Assembly (NCBI RefSeq): GCF_000831385.1
Contig: NZ_AP014548.1
Coordinates: forward strand, 1,789,779-1,853,778
From: Nonlabens marinus S1-08
GTDB lineage: Bacteria; Bacteroidota; Bacteroidia; Flavobacteriales; Flavobacteriaceae
Length of the DNA stretch: 64,000 nt
Direction of reading: 5' to 3'
Part shown: piece by piece, positions 9,152 to 17,871 of the stretch
How positions within the stretch are numbered: the stretch's first letter is position 1
Layout: each line of letters opens with the position of its first letter
The notes under the pieces: generated by a model
Database searches by the model: none
What the model saw: only the letters and a program-made list of their open reading frames with translations
What the model was told of the DNA's origin: nothing
Position numbers and translations under genes: made by a program

Positions 9152-9375
9152 GGTTTTATTCATTACAATTTTGGCAACAAATAAATAGTTTATAGGGGAA
9201 ACTAGATTGTAATTTTACGACATTTTTGTAGGAAATCTTAAAGAAATTCACATTAATTAAGGAATATTTTGTAGGAATAAATATGTTTAAGCTTCAATAG
9301 TCCATCAAACAGTAGAAACTTGGAAAGATTTCCAATCAATATGAGTGTTACTATGGAAAAAGCAATTTTTACCGT

Positions 9376-10065
9376 CTACCGATTCCTCACATCACTCTCC
9401 ACAACACCATCACGCAGTCTTATGACTCTATGGGCATGTTCAGCGATTTCTTCCTCGTGAGTTACAAGGATCACGGTATTACCGTCTGCATGGATCTTGT
9501 CAAATAATGCCATGATTTCGACCCCAGTTTTTGAATCTAGGTTACCTGTTGGCTCATCGGCAAGGATAATGGATGGGTTGTTGACTAGCGCCCGACCTAC
9601 GGCAACGCGCTGGCGTTGTCCACCAGAAAGCTGATTAGGCTGGTGATCCATACGATCAGCAAGTCCTACGCTGGTGAGTACTTCTGTAGCTCTGGCGTTG
9701 CGATCTTTTTTGGACATCCCTGCATAAATCATCGGCAGCGCCACGTTGTCTAAAGCTGTCGTTCTAGGTAACAAATTAAACGTTTGAAATACAAAGCCTA
9801 TTTCTTTATTGCGGATTTCCGCAAGCTGGTCATCACTTAAACTAGAAACATCAGTGCCGTTGAGGCGGTAGGTTCCACCTGTAGGTGTATCTAGACATCC
9901 CAACAGATTCATCAAGGTTGATTTTCCAGATCCTGAAGGTCCCATAAACGCAATGTAATCTCCTCGTTTTATATCAAGATCGATACCTTTTAAGACTTTG
10001 ACTTCTTCTTGACCCAATTTGAAATTACGCACGATATCGCGTACCTCGATGACATTCTCACTCAT
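9376..10065 (-). CDS. ABC transporter ATP-binding protein, LolD/MacB type
   Basis: 229 residues, one ABC domain. Walker [10 protein letters not shown] (about residues 42-50), Q-loop [10 protein letters not shown], signature [15 protein letters not shown], Walker [14 protein letters not shown] and switch [13 protein letters not shown]. The insert and the short length are typical of ATPases that work with FtsX-like permeases of the MacB/LolCDE group, which energise lipoprotein release or efflux. No permease gene is adjacent, so the partner must lie elsewhere. It follows the methyltransferase gene by 47 bases on the same strand and is probably co-transcribed. Substrate unknown. Confidence 0.9.
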   Translation of the reverse strand: MSENVIEVRDIVRNFKLGQEEVKVLKGIDLDIKRGDYIAFMGPSGSGKSTLMNLLGCLDTPTGGTYRLNGTDVSSLSDDQLAEIRNKEIGFVFQTFNLLPRTTALDNVALPMIYAGMSKKDRNARATEVLTSVGLADRMDHQPNQLSGGQRQRVAVGRALVNNPSIILADEPTGNLDSKTGVEIMALFDKIHADGNTVILVTHEEEIAEHAHRVIRLRDGVVESDVRNR

Positions 10066-10112
10066 AATTGATTCTTGCTAGTTGTTCATAGGACGCAAAC
10101 TAGTTCCTATCG

Positions 10113-10895
10113 TTACAATTTGACGTAAAAAGCTTGTTGAAACTGTTCTTTTCTCAAGAATAACAAGCCCCATTGGAAGGTGTTGATGCTTGCGGTTACT
10201 TGAGGATGGCTTGTTAGTTTCTTCCACGCTTTGGTCATTCCGCTGGACCAATGTATATCATCTACAACTATAACCGTATTTGAATGGCAATAGGGCAGCA
10301 AATTCTCAAAATACTCTAGTGTAGCATTGCCATCGTGATGACCGTCCATAAAAATAAGATCATAAGTTCCTGAAGGTTTAAGAGCTAATTCACCGTCAAA
10401 AAAATCACTGAAGGTTCCTAAGATTAACTCAATATTTTGGAAGTCAGTTTCTTGCAATTTTTCTTTTGCAAATTTCCAAACTTCCCGGCTACCCTCAATG
10501 CTGGTCACCTGGTCAGCGGCTAAGGCCAAAGCATGTGTCCCTATTCCTAAGGATGTTCCCAGCTCCAAAACACGTTTTGCCTTTAAATGATAAGCAAGGC
10601 GGTACAATAATTTGGTTCTTTTGAAACTACTGCAATTATTCTTTAAAATGTCTCTAGATGTCCGGATGTCGTCGTGCAATCGTTTACTACCAGCGCCATG
10701 ATCCTCAATTTGAAGTTGTTGCGGGTGGTTGTTTACGCTTTCGCGAAAGCGAACTATTTTATCATAAGCAGCATAATGAGACTGATCTTGCAAACACTCC
10801 CGATTCAAAGCAAATACAAATGGCGAGTGGATCCCGTGCAGGTGAATGGATTTGAGTCTGTGTAGAACGTAATGTTTGAGTTGGTGAAGCACCAT
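10113..10895 (-). CDS. class I SAM-dependent methyltransferase
   Basis: 260 residues. The SAM-binding motif I is RVLELGTSLGIGTHALAL (about residues 113-130), followed by the acidic turn VTSIEGSREV and YDLIFMDGHHDGNATLEYF, then VIVVDDIHWSSGM. This is the layout of the O-methyltransferase/Methyltransf_24 group, with a possible metal or substrate site in MDGHHD. The N-terminal ~100 residues are less typical and hold the palindrome-encoded peptide VRFRESV. Substrate not predictable. Confidence 0.82.
   Translation of the reverse strand: MVLHQLKHYVLHRLKSIHLHGIHSPFVFALNRECLQDQSHYAAYDKIVRFRESVNNHPQQLQIEDHGAGSKRLHDDIRTSRDILKNNCSSFKRTKLLYRLAYHLKAKRVLELGTSLGIGTHALALAADQVTSIEGSREVWKFAKEKLQETDFQNIELILGTFSDFFDGELALKPSGTYDLIFMDGHHDGNATLEYFENLLPYCHSNTVIVVDDIHWSSGMTKAWKKLTSHPQVTASINTFQWGLLFLRKEQFQQAFYVKL
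10736..10751. repeat. FAKA palindrome, copy 3
   Basis: CGCTTTCGCGAAAGCG in the methyltransferase gene, in the frame that reads VRFRESV. Confidence 0.95.
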
Positions 10896-10904
10896 GTAAA
10901 AGTA

Positions 10905-10998
10905 AGAATTCTCGATCTACCTGTCACCTTGAACTTGTTTCAACGTCTACAAAGAATTCTCGACATACCTGTCACCCTGAATTCATTTCAGGGTCTTG
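10905..10998. repeat. two direct ~48-bp repeats, each with a TGAA...TTTCA dyad
   Basis: Units at 10905 and 10953 both start AGAATTCTCGA and continue TACCTGTCACC then TGAA-TT--TTTCA. The dyad parts are 10922-10948 and 10970-10996. They lie just past the stop of the small GIY-YIG gene. Confidence 0.85.
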
Positions 10999-11023
10999 CC
11001 GTTAAGAAGAACTCAAGCTTGTT

Positions 11024-11332
11024 TCAACTCGTTTCCCTTTCAGGACTTAGATCATTCCACTCAGGGTTTTCTGCTTCAATTAAATTGATCTTCCATTGCC
11101 GATGCCAGTTCTTTAACTGTTTTTCCCTAGCAATAGCATCATTCACATATTGAAAGTCTTCAAAATAAACCAGCTTATGAGCTTGATATTTCTTAGTGAA
11201 AGTTGACCCATCACCCAGTCGATGGCGTCTCAAGCGGCCTTCGATTCCACCAGTGACACCTATGTATAAAACACCATCCTTTTTATTAGAGAGAAAGTAC
11301 ACGGTGTAGTTGTGGAAGGAACGTCTAGGCAT
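11024..11332 (-). CDS. single-domain GIY-YIG endonuclease
   Basis: 102 residues. The family core is visible: YTVYFLSNKK and GVLYIGVTG (the GIY-YIG pair in its VYF-YIG form, about residues 9-27), the catalytic Arg region EGRLRRHR, and the conserved AIAREKQLKNWHRQWKI with the metal-binding Glu. The protein has only the nuclease domain and no DNA-binding domain, as in the UPF0213/YhbQ-like group common in Bacteroidota. The last residues (PERETS) are encoded by sequence resembling the surrounding dyad repeats. Both flanks carry these dyads (10905-10998, 11368-11545), so a link with repeat mobility is possible but inferred. Confidence 0.9.
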   Translation of the reverse strand: MPRRSFHNYTVYFLSNKKDGVLYIGVTGGIEGRLRRHRLGDGSTFTKKYQAHKLVYFEDFQYVNDAIAREKQLKNWHRQWKINLIEAENPEWNDLSPERETS

Positions 11333-11367
11333 CGTGGAAATCTACAATATTCTGACTATGATTCAAG

Positions 11368-11394
11368 AGATGCTGAAACAAGTTCAGCATGACA
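11368..11394. repeat. GIY-YIG-flanking dyad, inverted orientation
   Basis: AGATGCTGAAACAAGTTCAG followed by CATGACA. It is the reverse complement form of the dyad at 10922-10948, and its core CTGAA...TTCAG can form a hairpin. Confidence 0.85.
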
Positions 11395-11406
11395 CATCTC
11401 TTTTAT

Positions 11407-11433
11407 TGTCACCATGAACTCGTTTCAGGGTCT
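11407..11433. repeat. GIY-YIG-flanking dyad, forward orientation
   Basis: TGTCACCATGAACTCGTTTC then AGGGTCT, matching the dyad at 10970-10996 in the same orientation. Confidence 0.8.
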
Positions 11434-11518
11434 CTCCTTGCGAAGGGCAAATCCCATCAGCAACTGTAATTTTTTTTGTTTGGTTATTGCTAGTCTAAAA
11501 ATCTGAGCCTGTTCTAGT

Positions 11519-11545
11519 AGATGCTGAAACAAGTTCAGGATGACA
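11519..11545. repeat. GIY-YIG-flanking dyad, inverted orientation
   Basis: AGATGCTGAAACAAGTTCAG then GATGACA, one base different from the copy at 11368-11394. It lies just past the stop of the ABC-F gene. Confidence 0.85.
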
Positions 11546-11558
11546 GATATCAAAATAT

Positions 11559-13436
11559 CTAAACACCCAACCGCTCCGTCAACTCCAGCCATTCCATTTC
11601 TTTCTCTTCCAGTTCTTCCTTTACCGCTCCCAGTTTGATGCTGTTCTCAGTCATGGTTTCTGGATCTATGGATTCATCAAGAAAGCTGTCTTGAAGCTTT
11701 TTACGATCGACTTCTAGCTGCTTAATTTTATTTTCCAATCGGGAAAGCTCTTTTTGATCTTCTCGAGAGATTCCTGCAGGAGCTGTTTTTTTCTCAGGTT
11801 TTGGGGCTGCTTTGACTTCGGGAGCCTTGACGGTCTCTTTTTCCAGAGCAATATCAGTGGTCCCAACGTAAGCCCTAAAGTCAGAATAGTTTCCAGGGAA
11901 ATCGGTGATTTCACCAGACTGATTAAAGACTAATAAGTGATCTACAATCTTATCCATGAAGTAACGGTCGTGACTTACCACCACGATACATCCTGGGAAA
12001 TCCATCAAGAAATTTTCCAGAACGTTTAAGGTAGGAATGTCCAGGTCATTGGTAGGCTCATCAAGAATTAAGAAATTAGGATTCTGAATCAAGATCGTAC
12101 ACAGGTATAATCGTTTTCGTTCCCCACCGCTTAACTTTTCTACAAAATCATGTTTCTTTTTGTTGTCAAAAAGGAAGCGTTCCAGCAATTGGCTCGCGCT
12201 TATGATTTTACCTTTGTTGAGCGGGATGTATTCGCCGTATTCTTTCACTACATCAATCACTTTTTGACCAGGTTTGATATTGATACCACTCTGGGTGTAG
12301 TAGCCTATTTTTACGGTTTCTCCTATGGTTACTTTACCAGTATCTGGAGCAAGGTCGCCATTGATGATGTTTAAGAAAGTAGATTTCCCAGTACCATTTT
12401 TACCTATGATTCCCACACGCTCGCCACGCTGGAAGTTGTAGTCGAAGTTTTCAATCAAATTCTTGTCACCAAAGGATTTTGAAATCTTGTGTAGTTCCAC
12501 CACTTTAGTTCCCATGCGCTGCATATTGATCTCTAGCTCTACTTGGTGCTCTTGACGTCTGTTAAACGCCGCTTCCTTGATCGTGTAGAAATCGTCAATT
12601 CTAGATTTAGACTTTGTCGTTCGCGCTTTCGGCTGGCGACGCATCCATTGCAATTCTTTTTTATACAACTGTTGCGCTTTCTCTTGAGTGGTTTGCTCAA
12701 TCTCTAAGCGCTCCTCTTTTTTCTCCACATAATAAGAGTAGTTCCCTTTGTAGGTATATAGATTCCCATTGTCCAGTTCTATAATTTCATTACACACACG
12801 ATCCAAGAAATATCTATCGTGCGTCACCATCAAAATGGTATAATCTTCTTGCTTGAAATATTCTTCCAGCCATTCTATCATCTCCAGATCCAGGTGGTTG
12901 GTAGGTTCATCCATGATCAACAGCTGTGGATCAGACAACAAGGCAATCGCCATGGCGATACGCTTTTTCTGGCCACCACTTAATTTACCAACCTTCTGAG
13001 ACAGATTGTCCAGTTTTAATTTAGAAAGAATCTGTTTGTATTTGGTTTCAAAATCCCAAGCGTTATGCGATTCCATCTGGTCAAAAGCTTTCTGATACGC
13101 ATCTGCATCGTCCATGTTTTCCATCGCCTTTTCATAACGAGCGATGATTTGGATGGTAGGAATATCAGAAGCAAGAATCACTTCTTCAATAGTTTGCTCC
13201 TGATTCAAATCAGGTTCTTGGGAAAGGAAAGCCATGCGTAAATCATTACGACGGTTCACACTACCCGAGTCGGGTTGTTCTTTTCCCGCAATAATGTTGA
13301 GCAGCGAGGTTTTACCGTACCCGTTTTTAGCTACAAAACCGATCTTTTGACCTTGGTTGATACCCAGCGATACATTTTCAAAAAGCGCTTTGTCAGCAAA
13401 GGCTCTTGATACATTTTCAACACTTATATAATTCAT
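11559..13436 (-). CDS. ABC-F family ATPase (Uup/YdiF-like, ribosome-associated)
   Basis: 625 residues with two ABC domains and no membrane segment. Domain 1: Walker A VAKNGYGKTSLL (about 35-47), signature KLSGGQKKRIAMA, Walker B LLIMDEPTNHLDLE. Domain 2: GIIGKNGTGKSTFL (about 342-356), KLSGGERKRLYLC, FLILDEPTNDLDIP. The linker between them is basic and contains RRQPKARTTKSKSRIDDFY, as in ABC-F proteins that enter the ribosomal E site. A proline-rich spacer and a C-terminal coiled coil (about 560-625, LSRLENKIKQLEVDRKKLQD) are of the Uup type. ABC-F proteins act in translation or DNA-related functions rather than transport. Confidence 0.92.
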   Translation of the reverse strand: MNYISVENVSRAFADKALFENVSLGINQGQKIGFVAKNGYGKTSLLNIIAGKEQPDSGSVNRRNDLRMAFLSQEPDLNQEQTIEEVILASDIPTIQIIARYEKAMENMDDADAYQKAFDQMESHNAWDFETKYKQILSKLKLDNLSQKVGKLSGGQKKRIAMAIALLSDPQLLIMDEPTNHLDLEMIEWLEEYFKQEDYTILMVTHDRYFLDRVCNEIIELDNGNLYTYKGNYSYYVEKKEERLEIEQTTQEKAQQLYKKELQWMRRQPKARTTKSKSRIDDFYTIKEAAFNRRQEHQVELEINMQRMGTKVVELHKISKSFGDKNLIENFDYNFQRGERVGIIGKNGTGKSTFLNIINGDLAPDTGKVTIGETVKIGYYTQSGINIKPGQKVIDVVKEYGEYIPLNKGKIISASQLLERFLFDNKKKHDFVEKLSGGERKRLYLCTILIQNPNFLILDEPTNDLDIPTLNVLENFLMDFPGCIVVVSHDRYFMDKIVDHLLVFNQSGEITDFPGNYSDFRAYVGTTDIALEKETVKAPEVKAAPKPEKKTAPAGISREDQKELSRLENKIKQLEVDRKKLQDSFLDESIDPETMTENSIKLGAVKEELEEKEMEWLELTERLGV

Positions 13437-13459
13437 GGAAGTTCCTCAGAAATAAGCGG

Positions 13460-13467
13460 CAAAGTTA
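13460..13467 (-). promoter_or_regulatory. possible -7 box of the ABC-F gene
   Basis: Read leftwards it is TAACTTTG, a full match to the Bacteroidota -7 consensus TAnnTTTG, 24 bases before the start codon. No good TTG is found 19 bases upstream, so this is only a candidate. Confidence 0.35.
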
Positions 13468-13560
13468 CTTCTTTTCTAGGGGTGCTGGATGGCCCTAAAT
13501 GAAAGTTTCACAGGTTGACTAACATTGCTAAAATAGGAGATGCAAAGTAGATTAATGATT

Positions 13561-13584
13561 AGTTCGCTTTCGCGAAAGCGAACT
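13561..13584. repeat. FAKA palindrome, copy 4 (intergenic, longest)
   Basis: 24-bp perfect palindrome with arms AGTTCGCTTTCG / CGAAAGCGAACT between the divergent ABC-F and OPX genes. It is one of only two copies outside genes and lies about 120 bases before the polysaccharide locus. Confidence 0.95.
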
Positions 13585-13702
13585 TACTACAATAATTATG
13601 CAAGAAATAAGTTAGTTTAACGAGAATACACCTATACACAACGGGTTATGCTAGGCAATTCATTAAGATAATTTTATATTTACCGCTTATACACTTGAGA
13701 AT

Positions 13703-14488
13703 ATGCGTAAAGCAACGCTTGTACTGATAGTGGGAATGCTCATTTTAACCGCATCCTGCATTCCGCTTAATAAAATTACCTACTTACAAGAATCCAAGTC
13801 GACGGCCACTGATAGTTTGATGACCGCTAGACGGCTGCAACCACCTTATAGATTGCAGGTGAATGATGTGTTAAATATTACGTTAGCGAATAGTCCTGAC
13901 CCAAATCTAACCCTTGCTTTCGCCCCTAATGCTGGAGAGGCAACAAGTGGTGCTGGTACTATAGGTTATGGGATAGATATTAGGGGAGACATACGGTTGC
14001 CCGAAATAGGGAAAGTGAAAGCCATTGGATTGACTACTGAAGAACTTCAAGAAAAGATCAAGGACATTTTACTGGAAAAATACTTTAAACAAGAAGAAGA
14101 ACTGTTCTTAACCGTAAAACTCGCTGGAATCTCATACACCATGGTTGGAGAGGTGACAGGAACAGGTCAGCAAAGTGTCCAAAAAGAACAAATCAATATT
14201 ATCGAGGCGATTGCCGCTGGCGGCGGAGTTCCCGTTACAGGGGATTTGACCGCAGTCAAAATTATACGCAATTATCCAGATGGAGTAAAAGTGCATAAAC
14301 TGGACCTAACTGATCTGGACGTGGTGTATTCTCCTTATTACTACATTCAACCTAACGATATGATTGTGGTGGATCCTTTACCACAAAAAGTGATAGGAAC
14401 TGGAACCACTGGTCTTTCTACATTTGGGACTATTGTCACGGTGCTTAGTGCTTTAGTGACCTCTATATTATTATTTACAAGGCTGTAG
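13703..14488 (+). CDS. outer membrane polysaccharide export lipoprotein (OPX, Wza-like)
   Basis: 261 residues with a lipoprotein signal peptide whose lipobox is LTASC (Cys at about residue 19). The Poly_export domain follows (RLQPPYRLQVNDVLNITLAN... GDIRLPEIGKVKAIGLTTEE, about 45-150), then an SLBB-like domain (YTMVGEVTGTGQQSVQKEQI, IIEAIAAGGGVPVTGDLT). The C-terminal ~20 residues (IVTVLSALVTSILLFTRL) are a hydrophobic segment. OPX proteins give a polysaccharide its way through the outer membrane and pair with a Wzc-type kinase. The next gene is exactly such a kinase, starting on the base after this stop codon. Confidence 0.93.
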   Translation: MRKATLVLIVGMLILTASCIPLNKITYLQESKSTATDSLMTARRLQPPYRLQVNDVLNITLANSPDPNLTLAFAPNAGEATSGAGTIGYGIDIRGDIRLPEIGKVKAIGLTTEELQEKIKDILLEKYFKQEEELFLTVKLAGISYTMVGEVTGTGQQSVQKEQINIIEAIAAGGGVPVTGDLTAVKIIRNYPDGVKVHKLDLTDLDVVYSPYYYIQPNDMIVVDPLPQKVIGTGTTGLSTFGTIVTVLSALVTSILLFTRL

Positions 14489-16990
14489 ATGGAAGAAGAA
14501 AAAGAAGTGAACGCATTGTCTGGCATGTTTGATGTCAAGCAGTTTCTGCAAAAGCTCATCGGTTTGTGGTGGTTATTTTTGTTGTGCCTAGTGATAGGTT
14601 TAAGCTATGCGTATTACAAAAACCAATTTATTCAAACCTATTACAACATTGGTGCAATGATCAGCATCAAGGATAATACGAATCCGCTATTTACAAACAA
14701 CCAAAGCTTAACTTTCAATTGGGGTGGAACAACAGATAAAGTAACCACAGCTATCACTCAGTTTAAATCTAGGTCACATGCAGAAAATGTCGTGGACCGC
14801 TTGCAGTATTACGTGGGCTACATTAAAGAAGGAGACTATTTCAATATAGACGCCTATAAGAAGACACCATTTTTTGTCTATATAGACACTACTCAAGCGC
14901 AGTTGTACCAGCAACCCATTCGCATTACCGTGTTGGATCAAGAACGTTTTGAATTGAGTGCGAATTTCGCCGCAGCAACCGCTAGCGGTTTTGACTACGG
15001 TGCCAAAGAACCAGTTCGAGTTCAGGTTCCTCAAGGAGCCTGGAAACAGCAATTTCAATTTGGGGAGTCTATAGCTTTGCCATTCTTCAAAGGAACCATC
15101 GAACGAACCGCAGAAAATACGGCAACGGGAGAGTGGGTGATACGATTGGAGAATTACTGGGGTACGGTCATGAAGTACAAGGGAATATCCGTGAGCCAAC
15201 AACCGGACGGATCCTCTATACTGGCGTTAAGCTTAGAGGGACTTAACAAACAGCGTTTGATTGATTACATCAACACCAGTAGTGAGGTCTTAGTGACGGA
15301 GGAATTACGAAAGAAAAATAAATTTGCAGTAAGCACCATTGCTTATATCGATAGCAGCCTTCAAACACAAAGTGCCTTATTGAAGGAGTCAGAATCAGAA
15401 CTGGAATCCTTTAGGGACAATAGTCAATTGATTGACGTGTCTGCACAGAATGCAGGTTTTAATGAAAAGTTGACCAGTTTTGAGATTCAAAAACGGGACT
15501 TGCTCAATCGGTTGAATTACTATGAAAATCTGGAATCCTACTTGAAGCGCAGGTCGGACTATACGTCGATTCAAGCTCCATCTGTAGTGGGAATTTCTGA
15601 AGGGAGTATAGGTGAATATGTGGGTTCTCTAGTACAATTGTCAGAGGAGCGCAAGCGTAAAGAATTTACATTAAAACCCGATGCTCCGGTATTTAGAGAA
15701 CTGGACCGCAGCATTGATGCATTAAAAGTCGTGATTTATGAAAATATCACCAGCTCTACTGCGCTACTTAATAATGAATTAGGTGTCATTAATAGGGAAA
15801 TCAATAAACTGGAATCCCAAATTAAACGATTACCAAAAGAGCAGCAAGAATTTTTAAAAATCCAACGCCAATTCGATATTACACAGCAGGCCTACAACGT
15901 TTTTCAAGCCAAAAGGGCAGAGGCAGAGCTTGTAAAAGCAGCAAACGTTTCAGATGTTTATATTATTGATGAGGCAAAGGATACAGGACAAGGAGGAAGT
16001 AGCAAGGATAGCAATATCAACTACTTAATAGCATTATTAATAGGTATTGCGATACCCGTAACGGTTGCTTTCATATTAACACTATTAGATACCTTCATCC
16101 ACACCCCTAAAGAGCTGGAAAAATTGTCGCCAGTTCCACTGATAGGAGTGGTAGGTCAAATGAAGCATGACAATAATCTAGTGGTGTATGAGCAACCCAG
16201 ATCTGCTATTGCAGAGTCGTTTAGAGGCTTACGATCCAGTCTGCATTTCATGTACAACCCAGAGTCGCAATACGGTTCGAGAACTATCATGGTGACCAGT
16301 AGCGTAAGTGGTGAGGGAAAAACATTTACCAGTATCAACCTAGCCACCATTTTTGCGCTAAGCGGAAAGCGAACTTTATTGGTAGGATTGGACCTCAGGA
16401 AGCCTAAAATATTCGATGATTTTAATATTGAGAATACGATTGGTGTGTCTAACTATCTAGTGAAGGATGCTACCCTTAATGAAATTATCAAGTCCTCTGG
16501 GATTGAGAACCTGGACTTGATTCTTTCAGGACCAGTACCTCCCAACCCTAGCGAACTGATCATGACTGCCCGTGCGGGAGATATGCTAGAAGAGTTGCGC
16601 AAGGCATACGATTATATTGTTTTAGATACACCTCCATTGGGCTTGGTATCCGACGCTATGGAAATTTCAAAACACGCAGATGCCTCCTTATATGTAGTAC
16701 GACAGGGCTATACTAAAAAGGGAATGCTGGACATCATCAACGACAAATACCTAAAAGAGGAACTAGGCAACGTGAGTCTGTTGTTCAACTATTTTGATGA
16801 CCGTGCAAGGTATGGCTATGGATACGGCTATGGGTATGGGGCTTACGGAAATGGGTATCATGAAAATACTCCGAGTAAGACAGCCGCATACCGATTGAAA
16901 AAACAAATTAAGAAATTGTTTTCGCTTTCAAGGAGCAAAGCGACGAAGAAGTCTATCCCGGACAACGATCCGGGACTAAAGCGGAATTAA
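14489..16990 (+). CDS. Wzc-like chain-length regulator / BY-family tyrosine kinase
   Basis: 833 residues. A Wzz-like part has transmembrane helix 1 at about 27-47 (LIGLWWLFLLCLVIGLSYAY), a periplasmic region with coiled coils (about 290-490) and helix 2 near 508-533. The cytoplasmic kinase has Walker A SSVSGEGKTFTSINLA (about 602-617), Walker A' LVGLDLRKPK (about 631) and Walker B YIVLDTPPLG (about 708). The C-terminus holds a Tyr/Gly cluster RYGYGYGYGYGAYGNGY (about 774-790), the expected autophosphorylation tail. Cycling of this phosphorylation controls polymer length and export. It abuts the OPX gene with no gap. A small stem TCCCGGA/TCCGGGA (16956-16975) lies in the last codons. Confidence 0.95.
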   Translation: MEEEKEVNALSGMFDVKQFLQKLIGLWWLFLLCLVIGLSYAYYKNQFIQTYYNIGAMISIKDNTNPLFTNNQSLTFNWGGTTDKVTTAITQFKSRSHAENVVDRLQYYVGYIKEGDYFNIDAYKKTPFFVYIDTTQAQLYQQPIRITVLDQERFELSANFAAATASGFDYGAKEPVRVQVPQGAWKQQFQFGESIALPFFKGTIERTAENTATGEWVIRLENYWGTVMKYKGISVSQQPDGSSILALSLEGLNKQRLIDYINTSSEVLVTEELRKKNKFAVSTIAYIDSSLQTQSALLKESESELESFRDNSQLIDVSAQNAGFNEKLTSFEIQKRDLLNRLNYYENLESYLKRRSDYTSIQAPSVVGISEGSIGEYVGSLVQLSEERKRKEFTLKPDAPVFRELDRSIDALKVVIYENITSSTALLNNELGVINREINKLESQIKRLPKEQQEFLKIQRQFDITQQAYNVFQAKRAEAELVKAANVSDVYIIDEAKDTGQGGSSKDSNINYLIALLIGIAIPVTVAFILTLLDTFIHTPKELEKLSPVPLIGVVGQMKHDNNLVVYEQPRSAIAESFRGLRSSLHFMYNPESQYGSRTIMVTSSVSGEGKTFTSINLATIFALSGKRTLLVGLDLRKPKIFDDFNIENTIGVSNYLVKDATLNEIIKSSGIENLDLILSGPVPPNPSELIMTARAGDMLEELRKAYDYIVLDTPPLGLVSDAMEISKHADASLYVVRQGYTKKGMLDIINDKYLKEELGNVSLLFNYFDDRARYGYGYGYGYGAYGNGYHENTPSKTAAYRLKKQIKKLFSLSRSKATKKSIPDNDPGLKRN

Positions 16991-17004
16991 TTAAAACCAC
17001 TGAC

Positions 17005-17871
17005 ATGAAAGAAGAAGAGTGGTTGTATGAGATAAAGCCGAAGGGCAGCTTGATCCAGCTTAATTTTAAAGAGATCTGGCAGTACCGTGATTTGTTGGTG
17101 CTGTTCGTCAAGCGTGATATAGTTACTGTTTACAAGCAGACCATACTAGGGCCGTTGTGGTATTTGATTCAACCCTTGTTTACTAGTGTGATTTTTACCT
17201 TGGTTTTTAATGGGTTTGGGGATATTCAAACCGGTTCCATCAATCCATTTCTTTTTAATCTTGCAGGGATTACCATGTGGAATTATTTCAGGGATTGTCT
17301 TACAGGAACCAGCAATACCTTTACTGCGAATGCAGGTATTTTTGGGAAGGTATATTTTCCAAGGGTCGTCGTTCCTATGAGTGTGACCTTTTCAAATGTC
17401 TTTAAGTTTGGAATACAACTATTTATCTTTATCGTGTTCTATTTCTATTTTGCATACAATGGCGGTGCGGGAACACCTAATATATACTTTTTGCTGCTTC
17501 CAGCTTATATTCTGATTATGGCATTGACCGGTTTGGGATTGGGAATGATGATTAGTTCTGCAACAACGAAATATAGAGACTTAAGCGTTTTAGTAGGTTT
17601 TGGAGTACAACTATTAATGTATGTGAGTGCTGTTCCTTACTCGTTAAGCGAGATTAAGAATTCTGATAAAGGCTGGGTCAACCAAGTATTACCATTTATT
17701 GAATGGAATCCTCTGACACAAATCATAGAAGGGTTTCGATTTATGACTTTGGGGTTGGGAGAGTTTAGTTGGCCCATGTTTTTTTATACTTTTATTATTA
17801 GTGTTGTATTTTTTCTTGTTGGTTTGATGGTGTTTAATAGAACAGAACGTTCGTTTATTGATACGGTGTAA
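17005..17871 (+). CDS. polysaccharide ABC transporter permease (Wzm-like)
   Basis: 288 residues of the ABC-2 permease type. A cytoplasmic N-terminus (LIQLNFKEIWQYRDLLVLFV) precedes about six membrane helices, with the conserved KRDIVTVYKQTILGPLWYLI before helix 1 and LPFIEWNPLTQIIEGFR before the last pair. This is the membrane half of transporters that move undecaprenyl-linked O-antigen or teichoic-type chains across the inner membrane (Wzm, TagG, KpsM). Its last base is the first base of the ATPase start codon (TAATG), so the two are translationally coupled. Confidence 0.92.
   Translation: MKEEEWLYEIKPKGSLIQLNFKEIWQYRDLLVLFVKRDIVTVYKQTILGPLWYLIQPLFTSVIFTLVFNGFGDIQTGSINPFLFNLAGITMWNYFRDCLTGTSNTFTANAGIFGKVYFPRVVVPMSVTFSNVFKFGIQLFIFIVFYFYFAYNGGAGTPNIYFLLLPAYILIMALTGLGLGMMISSATTKYRDLSVLVGFGVQLLMYVSAVPYSLSEIKNSDKGWVNQVLPFIEWNPLTQIIEGFRFMTLGLGEFSWPMFFYTFIISVVFFLVGLMVFNRTERSFIDTV

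Larger units (their letters stand above)
8927..9375. other. 449-bp intergenic region with inverted repeats
   Basis: No gene seen. It should hold the promoter of the leftward collar-adhesin operon, but no clear TTTG-N19-TAnnTTTG match was found. It contains inverted repeats at 9074-9093, 9128-9151 and 9320-9335, and a short direct repeat TTTTGTAGGAA near 9225 and 9267. Confidence 0.6.

Noticed and set aside
10872-11153. Open frame on the + strand with repeated FNLFQRLQRILDI-like peptides
   Set aside because: It is built from the dyad repeats and the antisense of the GIY-YIG gene; no start signal and no recognisable domain.
10905-11545. CRISPR-like array
   Set aside because: Repeats occur in both orientations at irregular spacing, contain no unique equal-length spacers, and no cas gene is near.
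16956-16975. Hairpin TCCCGGA/TCCGGGA as a terminator of the BY-kinase gene
   Set aside because: It lies in the coding sequence, is not followed by a T-run, and the next gene is only 14 bases away in the same operon.
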